Source: Dehalococcoidales bacterium (GTDB lineage: Bacteria; Chloroflexota; Dehalococcoidia; Dehalococcoidales; Fen-1064). From it: DNA of 9,961 nt. Below the pieces are notes generated by a model, which made no database searches, had not been told where the DNA came from, and saw only the letters and a list, made by a program, of their open reading frames with translations. Position 1 is the first letter of the stretch; the number at the start of each line of letters is the position of its first letter. The position numbers and the translations under genes were made by a program. Below are positions 1 through 6,167 of this stretch, in pieces. The stretch is from contig DAOUVG010000032.1 of assembly GCA_030667735.1 (NCBI GenBank), positions 1 to 9,961 of the forward strand, written 5' to 3'.

Positions 1-1073
1 ATGAGCTGGAACACACAGTCGGGGTCTTTCAGTGTCGTGTCAACGGCGGGCGTGGCAGTATTAGCGTATTTCCAGGTGCCCTTGGACGCAGTGTTGTACT
101 TGCTGTTCTCTACCTCGCCAAATAACCCGTCAGTGAATTTGAAGTTGGGATTGACGATTAAAGCAGCATTGGTGTACTGTGTTACGTACTCCATGTTGTA
201 GTTGCCGGGGTTATTCTCCATATCATTGAGAATGTAGTTAATCATACCTCCGATGAAGGCAATGTCCGTACCCGACCTGATGGGTGCGTAGATATCGGCC
301 TTGGAGGAAGTGCGGGTGAAGCGAGGGTCGACACTGATGAGCTTCGCTCCCCCTTCCATGGCTTTGGTGACCCATTTGAAGGATATGGGGTGGTTCTCAG
401 CGGCATTGGAGCCGATTATCATTATGCAATCGGCATTTCTGAGGTCAATCCAGTGATTGGTCATTGCCCCTCTGCCAAAGCTTTCCGCCAGACCGGCGAC
501 AGTGGCAGAGTGTCATATGCGGGCACAGTGTTCCAGGTACACTATACCAAGTGCCCGGCTCATCTTGGACAGTAGATAGCACTCCTCGTTGTCCAGTTCT
601 CCACCACCAAGTCCGGCAATGGCGTCAGTCCTGCCAGCGGCACTGTTCCAGTTTGCGTCACGGGTAGCCTTGACCCTGGCCGCAATGGTGCTTATCATCC
701 AGTCCCAGGACTTCTCTTCCCAGTCGGCTGCATTGGGAGCCCTGTAGAGGGGTGTTGCGAGCCGGTAGGTGTTAGGTTTGCCGTCCACCTGGTGGACCTG
801 GGCCATAGCCTGGCCCTTGGTGCAAAGGGCACCTTCATTGATAGGATGGTCAGGGTCACCATCTACCTTGACAATCCCATCCTCGTAAGCCGTCACGATG
901 GCCCCGCAACCGACGCCACAGTAACAGCAGATGGTAGTTGTCTCTTTGACCTTTTTCTTGAGTGGCTGCACTCTGGGAGCAGCAAGAGCAGTCCCTCTCG
1001 AGTAGAGGCCGAGCGCCGTGACACCAACTCCCGCGCCCGATAATTTCAGGAATTCCCTGCGGTCTAATTTCAC
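1..1073 (-). CDS. fdhA: Formate dehydrogenase catalytic (alpha) subunit, selenocysteine-containing, Tat-exported; 3' end beyond window
   Basis: Catalytic subunit of a molybdenum/tungsten bis-MGD formate dehydrogenase, oxidising formate to CO2 and passing electrons to partner subunits, probably on the outer face of the membrane. Seen: a twin-arginine signal (RREFLK, residues 5-10, then a hydrophobic stretch); a [4Fe-4S] motif C49-x2-C52-x3-C56-x27-C84; then an in-frame TGA at 513-515, residue 187, in the context CARI-U-HSATVAGLAESFGRG, the conserved active-site setting of Sec formate dehydrogenases. Reading through, the frame stays open for 170 more codons to base 1 with typical family sequence (GSNAAENHP, then DPRFTRT). 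357 residues are visible of a family that is usually about 900-1000. The start is GTG at 1071-1073 with GGAGG at 1083-1087, spacing 9 nt. A SECIS hairpin follows the TGA. The accessory subunits and the Sec machinery (selA, selB, selC, selD) are not in view. Dehalococcoides homologues are known to carry serine at this position, so this copy is the catalytically standard form. Confidence 0.95.
470..515 (-). promoter_or_regulatory. Bacterial SECIS element directing Sec insertion at the fdhA TGA
   Basis: On the minus strand, the UGA (513-515) is followed by a lower stem CUCUGCCA (510-503) pairing perfectly with UGGCAGAG (477-470), 8 bp. Within it sits an apical stem CGCC (498-495) / GGCG (489-486), which a U·G pair could extend, closing the five-base loop GGUCU (494-490). 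A GGUCU apical loop is the SelB-recognised feature of the E. coli fdhF and fdnG SECIS. The hairpin lies wholly inside the coding sequence directly 3' of the UGA, as expected in bacteria. Confidence 0.93.
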
Positions 1074-1243
1074 ACGCCGTTTCCTCCTTCCATAATGTAA
1101 TGCGCTATATAATTAAGGGGACTGGTCGGAATACCCGGGTGTCTTCGCCCGTCCCTATCAATAGCTCGCATATTTGCCTTGTGAAATACCACTCACGCGT
1201 GGCCAAACAGCACCGGGCTCCATGGTATTGCCTGAAACCATCG

Positions 1244-1600
1244 TCACCACCGTTCCTGTGTCAGGCGCACCTTCAGCCATGTCTTCAGTCGTTCATCCAG
1301 TGTACCGACCCATGCCTCTATCTTCTCAGTATCGCCCCTGGCCAGGGCCGCCCTTTCTTCCGGCGTCAGGTCATACTCCCGGAGCACTCTGTGCGGGTTC
1401 TCCGCCAAACGGGCCAGGAACCTGTGGTCGTCGGCAGCTCTGGACAGCACTTTCAAAATGGTCTCTCTGCTCGATGAGGCCTTCTTCCTTGCCTGACTAT
1501 CGTTGGGAGGCGGACCTTTGACCGGCTGTTCATCCATTCTTAGAAGCCCCTGTGGGGCCCGCTCTGCTTCTCTCGAGCGATAGCTCCCCTGTATATCCAT
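1244..1600 (-). CDS. Small soluble protein with NHLP/LigA-like (Os1348-like) helical domain
   Basis: 118 residues, no signal peptide or membrane segment. The N-terminal 40 residues are polar and probably disordered. Residues about 45-105 form a charged helical domain containing AENPHRVLREYDLTPEERAA, the pattern 'short helix, Asp/Asn-Pro, aliphatic, LTPEE' shared by the NHLP-clan leader domains and the LigA-type small subunit of LigAB dioxygenases; the C-terminus is W-rich and basic (WLKVRLTQERW). Proteins of this sort are common, short and of unknown role in Chloroflexota, to my recollection. The start ATG at 1598-1600 has GAGG a few bases upstream; an internal Met22 at 1535-1537 is an alternative. 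It is co-oriented with fdhA and ends 170 bp before it, so co-transcription is possible. No RiPP-like core or maturase is visible, so a precursor-peptide role is not supported. Function unknown. Confidence 0.72.
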   Translation of the reverse strand: MDIQGSYRSREAERAPQGLLRMDEQPVKGPPPNDSQARKKASSSRETILKVLSRAADDHRFLARLAENPHRVLREYDLTPEERAALARGDTEKIEAWVGTLDERLKTWLKVRLTQERW

Positions 1601-1835
1601 GCTTTGCCTCTACGTTAACACCGGGCAGAGGATACTTCATCCGCCAGCAGACTCATTGTCACGGTCACACCTGGCCTATTCTGTCACTAGGCTATATGTG
1701 CACTTACTGGGCTGCCGGTCAGTATCGGGGTAATTGGTTGTGTGAATTAAGCCCGCCCACTTGTTCTCGTTCAGACAGGAGTGTGGCACAACAGAGTGAG
1801 GGGGCGTAGTTACTGCCCATCGACCTACCCCTAGT

Positions 1836-1949
1836 CTCATCCCTGCGGAGGGGAAGTTTTGTTCTTGTGTGGGAAGCAGGCAAAGCCTGCTTCCCACACA
1901 TATAGATATTGCCCCTTTCTCCTCTGGAGAAAGGCGTAAGGGGGATGAG
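1836..1949. repeat. Nested palindromic intergenic element
   Basis: Outer arms CTCATCCC (1836-1843) and GGGATGAG (1942-1949) are exact inverted copies. Between them lie a perfect 16-bp inverted repeat (1866-1881 / 1885-1900, loop AAA) and a second hairpin CCTTTCTCC (1914-1922), loop TCT, GGAGAAAGG (1926-1934). The layered symmetry resembles small non-autonomous palindromic elements (MITE- or REP-like) scattered in intergenic DNA. No transposase is present, and no target-site duplication was identified. Confidence 0.45.
1866..1900. repeat. Perfect 16-bp inverted repeat, 3-base loop
   Basis: TGTGTGGGAAGCAGGC at 1866-1881, loop AAA at 1882-1884, and the exact reverse complement at 1885-1900. It would form a very stable hairpin on either strand. 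No T tract follows on either side, so it is not a standard intrinsic terminator. It lies about 230 bp upstream of response regulator 1. Confidence 0.85.
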
Positions 1950-2064
1950 GCATTGCCACATAAGGATGTGGCCAGTACCATAACTTATTGCACAGGTACT
2001 CTCCGGTAGCTGCCGGCATTGGCTGTACTGGAGTGTCACTGATGTACCGAACCAGTACTCCACT

Positions 2065-2093
2065 TTGAACTGTACGGTTAGTCAGTGTACAAT
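2065..2093 (+). promoter_or_regulatory. Probable sigma-70-type promoter for RR-HK pair 1
   Basis: TTGAAC at 2065-2070, a 17-bp spacer, then TACAAT at 2088-2093, each close to consensus. Transcription would start near 2100, giving a leader of about 30 nt before the ATG at 2133. Confidence 0.6.
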
Positions 2094-2132
2094 TGAAGCG
2101 AGGTATTATAGAAAGCAAACGAAGGTCGGTCT

Positions 2133-2798
2133 ATGAGCAAGATAAGGGTTATTATTGCTGATGACCACGCGCTGTTCCGTGAAGGAACTCGCAATCTGAT
2201 TGAACAGGAACCCGACCTGGAGGTCGTTGGAGAAGCCAGTGACGGAGAGGAAGCCGTGGAACTGGTCACCCGGCTTAAACCGCATGTGGCATTGATTGAT
2301 ATTGCCATGCCCAAGGTTAACGGCATCGAGGCGACACGACAGATTAAAGCCCGGTGTCCTACGACGGCAATACTCATCCTGACCGCGTACGATGACGACC
2401 AGTATATATTTACCCTGCTTGAGGCGGGGGCAGCCGGTTACCTGCTGAAGAACGTCAGCGGGAAGGAACTTGCAAACGCTATCCGGGCCGTCCATGACGG
2501 CGAAGCCGTACTCCATCCTGCCATCGCCCGTAAGGTCTTCAGCCGGGTTGCCACATCGAAGCGGAAGCCAGAACCAGTGGCCCAACCCAACGACCTCAGC
2601 GAGCGGGAAATGGAGATACTCAGGCTGGCCGCCACAGGTATGAGCAATCAAAATATTGCCGAACATCTCTATCTCAGCAGACGTACGGTCCAGTCTCACC
2701 TGGCCAACATTTTCCGTAAGATGAACGTCAGTTCAAGGACAGAGGCAACAATACAGGCTTTCGGGAGGGGCTGGCTTACCCCGGACAATATCACGTAG
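2133..2798 (+). CDS. NarL/FixJ-family response regulator, pair 1
   Basis: Cytoplasmic DNA-binding response regulator of 221 residues, the normal family length. The receiver domain spans residues 1-120: acidic pair D10/D11, phospho-acceptor D56 (in LIDIAMP), T84 and K106 (in GYLLK) complete the conserved active site. After a linker rich in K, P and V comes a LuxR-type helix-turn-helix (about 153-215) with [18 protein letters not shown] and the recognition-helix region [14 protein letters not shown]. Start ATG at 2133 with AAGG 7 nt upstream and a good promoter before it. The histidine kinase follows 34 bp later, so the kinase is its likely partner. It is about 58% identical, gap-free, to the regulator at 5466. 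Target genes unknown; the neighbouring small membrane proteins or fdhA are possible but untested. Confidence 0.95.
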   Translation: MSKIRVIIADDHALFREGTRNLIEQEPDLEVVGEASDGEEAVELVTRLKPHVALIDIAMPKVNGIEATRQIKARCPTTAILILTAYDDDQYIFTLLEAGAAGYLLKNVSGKELANAIRAVHDGEAVLHPAIARKVFSRVATSKRKPEPVAQPNDLSEREMEILRLAATGMSNQNIAEHLYLSRRTVQSHLANIFRKMNVSSRTEATIQAFGRGWLTPDNIT

Positions 2799-2832
2799 CA
2801 AACAATAGCAGGTAAGGCATCCGACACAGCAT

Positions 2833-4293
2833 ATGCTCAGGCAGTTACTAAAGGTTCCTCACTTCTGGGCCATACTGGCTATCATGGCCTGTGGTACCAC
2901 TCTTTATTACGCTGACCAAATCCCTGTGCTCAGGGACGTCATGGCGCAAGCGCCGTTCACACTTGTCCGCTATTCGACATATCGCCTCCTATCCATCATT
3001 CCGGTGGCATATGCCGCTTTTGTTTTCCGGTTTCGAGGTGGCGCGATAGTCGCTGCCGTAGTCAGCCTGGGCCTTCTCCCACGGGCTATGTTCATTTCCG
3101 CACAGAGACCGGAAGCGATAGCGGAGACTTTCGCTTTCTTCTTCATGGGCTTACTTGTGAGCTGGCTGATTGACCGGCAGCAGAGGGCCCTGAACCGACT
3201 CGAAAACGCTCGACGGACGCTCCTGGATTCTCTTCAGACTGTCAGGGACCAGCGGCAACTGCTACAGCTCTCTGAGGAACGCTACCGTGGCCTTTTTGAG
3301 AATGCTGGTGAGGCTATTCTTATCTGCTCTACTGATGGTCGGATAATCACAGCCAATGGGAGTTGTGAGCGGCTGACCGAATATAACCATGACGAGTTGG
3401 CAGATGCCAGTATCTATAAGTTCTTTTCGGAAGATGATGCAGAGACAGTTAGAGGTATCTTCACGGAAGGAGTCAGCGGAAGAACCGTCGGAGAGACCGA
3501 AGAGCTCTGTCTGATTAGGAAGGGTGGGACACAGGCATTTGTCAGGTTGAGCGTAGGTTGTCTTCCGGGGGAAGAGCAGACATCCGTCGTGCAGGTGATA
3601 GCTATGGACATCACCGAAGAGACACAGCTACGCAAGAGCATGGAGTACTACATCACGCAGATAACCAGGGCACAGGAAGATGAGCGCCTGCGCATCTCCC
3701 GGGAGCTTCATGATGATACGGCCCAGGTGCTGGCCGGGCTATCACGTGATATCGCCTCATTTGTCACCAGTCATGAAGAAGAACTGTTACAGCCGATGGC
3801 AGAGCAGTTGACGAAACTACGCGATACGGCCGACACTGTGCTGGAAGGAGTCCGACGCTTCAGTCAGAACCTCAGGCCCTCTATCCTGGACGACCTGGGT
3901 CTGATACCGGCACTGGAATGGCTTGCCACCGACCTTGAGAAGCAGCCCGGTATCACAGCCAGTATCAGCGTTTCCGGGGAATCACGCCGCCTGCCACCGG
4001 AGAAGGAGTTGGTTATTTTCCGCGTCGCGCAGGAAGCCCTGAGCAATGCAAGAAGGCATTCCGGGGCTTCAAGGATTGATATAACGGTGGATATCAGTGA
4101 TGAAGCGCTGACACTCATCATCAGTGATAATGGCCACGGCTTCGAGATGCCGCAGCGGGCCAGTGACCTGGTTCCGTCCGGCAAGCTGGGTATAGTGGGA
4201 ATGAGGGAAAGGGCACGTCTTGTAGGGGCAACGCTGATTGTGCAATCCGAGATTGGAAAGGAAACTACGGTGACTCTGCGAGTACCAGAGTAG
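2833..4293 (+). CDS. Membrane PAS-domain histidine kinase (NarX/DesK-like, HisKA_3), pair 1
   Basis: Sensor kinase of 486 residues, presumed to phosphorylate the regulator immediately upstream. The N-terminus has about four hydrophobic segments (near 8-28, 50-66, 70-90 and 96-114) with very short connecting loops, so sensing is within or near the membrane. A charged helical linker (about 115-147) leads to a PAS domain (about 148-262, starting ERYRGLFENAGEAIL). The dimerisation/phosphotransfer motif RISRELHDDTAQ carries H293; the HATPase domain shows the N-box with N405 (EALSNARRHS), DNGHG at 432-436, and the G-box GKLGIVGMRER near 450-460. All catalytic residues are present, and the HD-D arrangement is that of the HisKA_3 class. 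The start ATG at 2833 has only a weak, distant GGTAAGG, so translational coupling to the regulator is likely. No heme or Fe-S cysteine motif is seen; the PAS ligand is unknown. Confidence 0.94.
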   Translation: MLRQLLKVPHFWAILAIMACGTTLYYADQIPVLRDVMAQAPFTLVRYSTYRLLSIIPVAYAAFVFRFRGGAIVAAVVSLGLLPRAMFISAQRPEAIAETFAFFFMGLLVSWLIDRQQRALNRLENARRTLLDSLQTVRDQRQLLQLSEERYRGLFENAGEAILICSTDGRIITANGSCERLTEYNHDELADASIYKFFSEDDAETVRGIFTEGVSGRTVGETEELCLIRKGGTQAFVRLSVGCLPGEEQTSVVQVIAMDITEETQLRKSMEYYITQITRAQEDERLRISRELHDDTAQVLAGLSRDIASFVTSHEEELLQPMAEQLTKLRDTADTVLEGVRRFSQNLRPSILDDLGLIPALEWLATDLEKQPGITASISVSGESRRLPPEKELVIFRVAQEALSNARRHSGASRIDITVDISDEALTLIISDNGHGFEMPQRASDLVPSGKLGIVGMRERARLVGATLIVQSEIGKETTVTLRVPE

Positions 4294-4294
4294 G

Positions 4295-4396
4295 TAGGCT
4301 GCCGTATCTGTTCTTCCTGGTGGCGGAATCAGGCCAACTCTGAGTATATGTGGCACTAATTCCCGGCAGCACTCATAGTGCACTAACGGCAGCCTA
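4295..4396. terminator. Long inverted repeat between convergent genes, possible bidirectional terminator
   Basis: TAGGCTGCCGT (4295-4305) and its exact complement ACGGCAGCCTA (4386-4396) enclose about 80 bp, beginning two bases after the kinase stop and ending next to the stop codon of the first small membrane gene. Inside is a short hairpin GCACT-CAT-AGTGC (4369-4381). There is no T tract, so it may act as an RNA-stabilising or Rho-linked boundary rather than a classic intrinsic terminator. Confidence 0.4.
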
Positions 4397-4621
4397 TTAC
4401 TGCCAGTTCTTTGTCTTCTGGATGCGGTACTGCTCCTCCACCAGGAGATGTGTTGCCAGTTTCTCCGTCTTGATAGCTTCCTTCTCCTCGGCAGTCCGTC
4501 GCTTCCTGGCTTCTTTAACCGCGGCATACGCCCCACCGACGTTCAGGTACCAGACAAACGCTGCCGGGAAGAGAATTACAGGTAGTACTACCACAAGTGC
4601 CACTATCACTTGCCATTCCAT
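4397..4621 (-). CDS. Small single-pass membrane protein, array copy A (distal, extended C-terminus)
   Basis: 74 residues. An N-terminal hydrophobic helix (about 4-29) begins MEWQVIVALVV and ends with the signature AAFVWYLNVGG. A basic-then-mixed-charge cytoplasmic-type tail follows, starting KEARKRR, consistent with N-out/C-in by the positive-inside rule. The first 42 residues match copy B at 35 positions. The tail then diverges and is 14 residues longer than the siblings, ending RIQKTKNWQ. Start ATG at 4619-4621 is preceded by GGAGG about 8 nt upstream. It is the last gene of a three-gene minus-strand array, 71 bp after copy B. I do not recognise a named family. It has no cysteine or histidine cluster to suggest a metal or heme role. 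Possible roles: accessory subunit of a membrane complex, or a regulator of a sensor kinase. Confidence 0.8.
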   Translation of the reverse strand: MEWQVIVALVVVLPVILFPAAFVWYLNVGGAYAAVKEARKRRTAEEKEAIKTEKLATHLLVEEQYRIQKTKNWQ

Positions 4622-4692
4622 TCCGGTATACCTCCTTCTTCAGAGTTCCGCTGACAGCCAGTCCTTGTCGGAGAGTGGGTTGCCTTGGAGCA

Positions 4693-4875
4693 CTACTTGA
4701 CCGCTTTCTGCTCCGCGACTATTTTCTCTCTTGCCTGCTCACGAGCGGGCTGCCTCTTGCGAGCTTCCTTGAGCGCCGTAACCATGCCACCGACGTTCAG
4801 GTACCAGACAAAGGCTGCCGGTAAGAGAATTACGGGTAGCATTACCACCAGTGCCACTATTACTTGCCATTCCAT
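4693..4875 (-). CDS. Small single-pass membrane protein, array copy B
   Basis: 60 residues with one transmembrane helix (about 4-29). It has the same MEWQVIVALVV start and AAFVWYLNVGG helix end as copy A, then KEARKRQ and a charged tail rich in K, E, Q and A ending QKAVK. The tail is predicted helical and possibly coiled coil, which could allow self-association. Start ATG at 4873-4875 has GGAGGG about 8 nt upstream. It lies 71 bp downstream of copy C and 71 bp upstream of copy A, an operon-like arrangement. Family and function unknown; the strong conservation of the membrane segment relative to the tail suggests that intramembrane contacts matter most. Confidence 0.82.
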   Translation of the reverse strand: MEWQVIVALVVMLPVILLPAAFVWYLNVGGMVTALKEARKRQPAREQAREKIVAEQKAVK

Positions 4876-4946
4876 TTCAGTATCCCTCCTTTTTCTGACT
4901 TCCGTTATCGGTCAGTCCTTGCCGGGGAGCGGGTTGCCATGGAGCA

Positions 4947-5129
4947 CTACTTGACCGCTTTGTGTCCTGCGACTACTTTCTCTACAGTCTGTTCACGGGC
5001 AGCTCGCCTGTTACGTGCTTCCTTGAACATCGCAGCCATGCCTCCAATGTTCAGGTACCATACAAAGGCAACAGGAAACAGGACCACAGGTATTGCCAGC
5101 ACCAGCGCTACTACGAATTCCCACTGCAT
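4947..5129 (-). CDS. Small single-pass membrane protein, array copy C (proximal)
   Basis: 60 residues, beginning MQWEFVVALVL, with one transmembrane helix ending VAFVWYLNIGG and a basic tail KEARNRRAAREQ that finishes HKAVK like copy B. I set the start at ATG 5127-5129, not at the GTG 9 nt upstream (5136-5138). That GTG overlaps the GGAGG that serves as the binding site, whereas the ATG has GGAGG at 8 nt spacing, aligns with the siblings' starts and restores the exact 254-bp period. It is the most diverged copy in the helix (conservative changes) and first in transcription order. No clear promoter was found upstream on the minus strand. Confidence 0.8.
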   Translation of the reverse strand: MQWEFVVALVLAIPVVLFPVAFVWYLNIGGMAAMFKEARNRRAAREQTVEKVVAGHKAVK

Positions 5130-5170
5130 GACATGCACCTCCTTTCCTGTGCTTGCTTGATTTTTTTACT

Positions 5171-5234
5171 GGAGGTAAGAACCAGAAATGGAACTGAACC
5201 GTAGGGATTCGTGTTCGCCTCTCTCCTTACCTCC
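5171..5234. repeat. 9-bp inverted repeat in the divergent intergenic region
   Basis: GGAGGTAAG at 5171-5179 and CTTACCTCC at 5226-5234 are exact inverted copies 46 bp apart, between the small-membrane-protein array (minus) and response regulator 2 (plus). On either strand one arm contains a GGAGG, so pairing in the transcript leader could hide a ribosome-binding sequence. Alternatively it is a symmetric operator. The evidence is only the symmetry. Confidence 0.4.
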
Positions 5235-5407
5235 GCTATTACTCTAGCAGTCTGCCGGCGTTCTCGACTTCCGTTAGACTATCCATTTTGCTGTCGCTCC
5301 CAGTCCTCGGAATCACCTAGGGTAACTGTCTTTTTCTGCGCAACATACTTAGAGAGTGGCGGCCAAGAATAGGCCGATATACGCAGGTAGTTAGGCAGAT
5401 ATTGTGC

Positions 5408-5436
5408 TTGTCTCCGTATCGGGCCTGGAGTATGAT
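5408..5436 (+). promoter_or_regulatory. Probable sigma-70-type promoter for RR-HK pair 2
   Basis: TTGTCT at 5408-5413, a 17-bp spacer and TATGAT at 5431-5436. The predicted start near 5443 gives a leader of about 23 nt carrying AAGGAGG before the TTG start codon at 5466. Confidence 0.6.
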
Positions 5437-5465
5437 AGAGTTGGTAGAAACAAGGAGGAAAGCCT

Positions 5466-6131
5466 TTGGGCAAGATAAGGATCCTCATTGCGGATGACCA
5501 TGCCGTAGTGCGCGAGGGCACTCGAAAACTCCTGGAACAGGAACGGGACCTGACTGTAGTTGCTGAAGCTGGTGACGGTGAGGAAGCCGTCCGCCTTACC
5601 GGGGCTTTCATGCCGGACGTGGCCATAATAGATATCAATATGCCCAAGATGGATGGCATTGAAGCCACCATAGAGATAAAGAACCTCTACCCGACAGTCG
5701 CGGTGCTGATACTATCCGCCTATGATGATGACCAGTTTGTCTTCCGTCTACTGGAAGTAGGCGCTGCCGGTTACCTGCTGAAGAGTATCCGTGGCCAGGA
5801 GTTAATTGATGCGGTGCGGGCTGTAAACGCCGGTGACTCAGTCCTTCATCCTACAATTGCGCGCAAGGTATTGCAGCGTTTTCGCCCTTCCTCTGATAAA
5901 CCCCCTGAGGAGAAACCCGCTGAAAAACTCACTGAGCGGGAAAAACAGGTACTGATGCTGGCAACCGGGGGCCTCAGTAACCAGGAGATAGCTAATGAGC
6001 TATACCTCAGTCTGCGTACCGTTCAGACCCATCTCGGTAATATCTTTAATAAGCTACAGGTTGGTTCACGTACTGAGGCTGTGGTTCACGCCCTGAAACA
6101 GGGTCTCATTAAGCTTGACGATGTCCCTTGA
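5466..6131 (+). CDS. NarL/FixJ-family response regulator, pair 2
   Basis: 221 residues, paralogous along its whole length and without gaps to the regulator at 2133. The receiver domain has D10/D11, phospho-acceptor D56 (IIDINMP), S84 in place of the other's T84, and K106 (GYLLK). The linker is acidic and proline-rich (about 141-155, DKPPEEKPAEK), unlike the basic linker of the paralogue. The LuxR helix-turn-helix runs about 154-215, with LTEREKQVLMLATGGLSN and LSLRTVQTHLGNIF. The start is TTG at 5466, chosen because GGAGG at 5454-5458 is 7 nt away and the N-terminus then matches the paralogue residue for residue. The kinase follows about 36 bp later. Recognition-helix differences are few, so overlapping DNA targets with pair 1 are conceivable. 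Confidence 0.95.
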   Translation: MGKIRILIADDHAVVREGTRKLLEQERDLTVVAEAGDGEEAVRLTGAFMPDVAIIDINMPKMDGIEATIEIKNLYPTVAVLILSAYDDDQFVFRLLEVGAAGYLLKSIRGQELIDAVRAVNAGDSVLHPTIARKVLQRFRPSSDKPPEEKPAEKLTEREKQVLMLATGGLSNQEIANELYLSLRTVQTHLGNIFNKLQVGSRTEAVVHALKQGLIKLDDVP

Positions 6132-6167
6132 GGATGAGACCTCGGGGAGGTGGTGGGTACGAACGTG

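Larger units (their letters stand above)
1601..2132. other. Intergenic region without recognisable gene
   Basis: This lies between the divergent 118-residue gene (minus) and response regulator 1 (plus). Several open frames exist on the minus strand, but none has a convincing start signal, domain pattern or family resemblance. The region holds a perfect 16-bp palindrome, a nested hairpin and a plus-strand promoter, described separately. I see no tRNA or other RNA gene. Confidence 0.6.
4397..5129. repeat. Tandem duplication array, 254-bp period
   Basis: The three start codons lie at 4619-4621, 4873-4875 and 5127-5129, exactly 254 bp apart twice. The 71-bp spacers 4622-4692 and 4876-4946 match at about 57 of 71 positions by hand alignment, including the shared stretch ending TTGACCGCTTT just inside the next coding end. 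Conservation of the non-coding spacer shows that whole units (gene plus leader) were duplicated. The third unit, nearest the convergent kinase, has lost similarity in its 3' part. Confidence 0.85.

Noticed and set aside
513..515. TGA read as a true stop, leaving fdhA a truncated pseudogene
   Set aside because: Exact Sec position, adjacent SECIS, and 170 open, conserved codons afterwards make recoding far more likely.
1244..1600. RiPP precursor with NHLP leader
   Set aside because: No Gly-Gly-type cleavage site followed by a Cys/Ser/Thr-rich core, and no maturase or transporter nearby.
1676..2118. Overlapping minus-strand open frames of 93-114 codons in the intergenic region
   Set aside because: They overlap one another and the palindromes, lack ribosome binding sites, and translate to low-complexity, non-family sequence.
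4397..5129. CRISPR-like array because of the regular 254-bp period
   Set aside because: The repeats are long, coding and diverged, with no short identical repeats separated by unique spacers.
5130..5138. GTG at 5136-5138 as the start of small protein C
   Set aside because: It overlaps the GGAGG; the ATG at 5127-5129 has proper spacing and aligns with the paralogues.
4350..5204. Plus-strand frames across the small-protein array that also look repeated
   Set aside because: Their similarity is a by-product of the tandem duplication. The minus-strand frames have ribosome binding sites, a conserved membrane helix and consistent starts.
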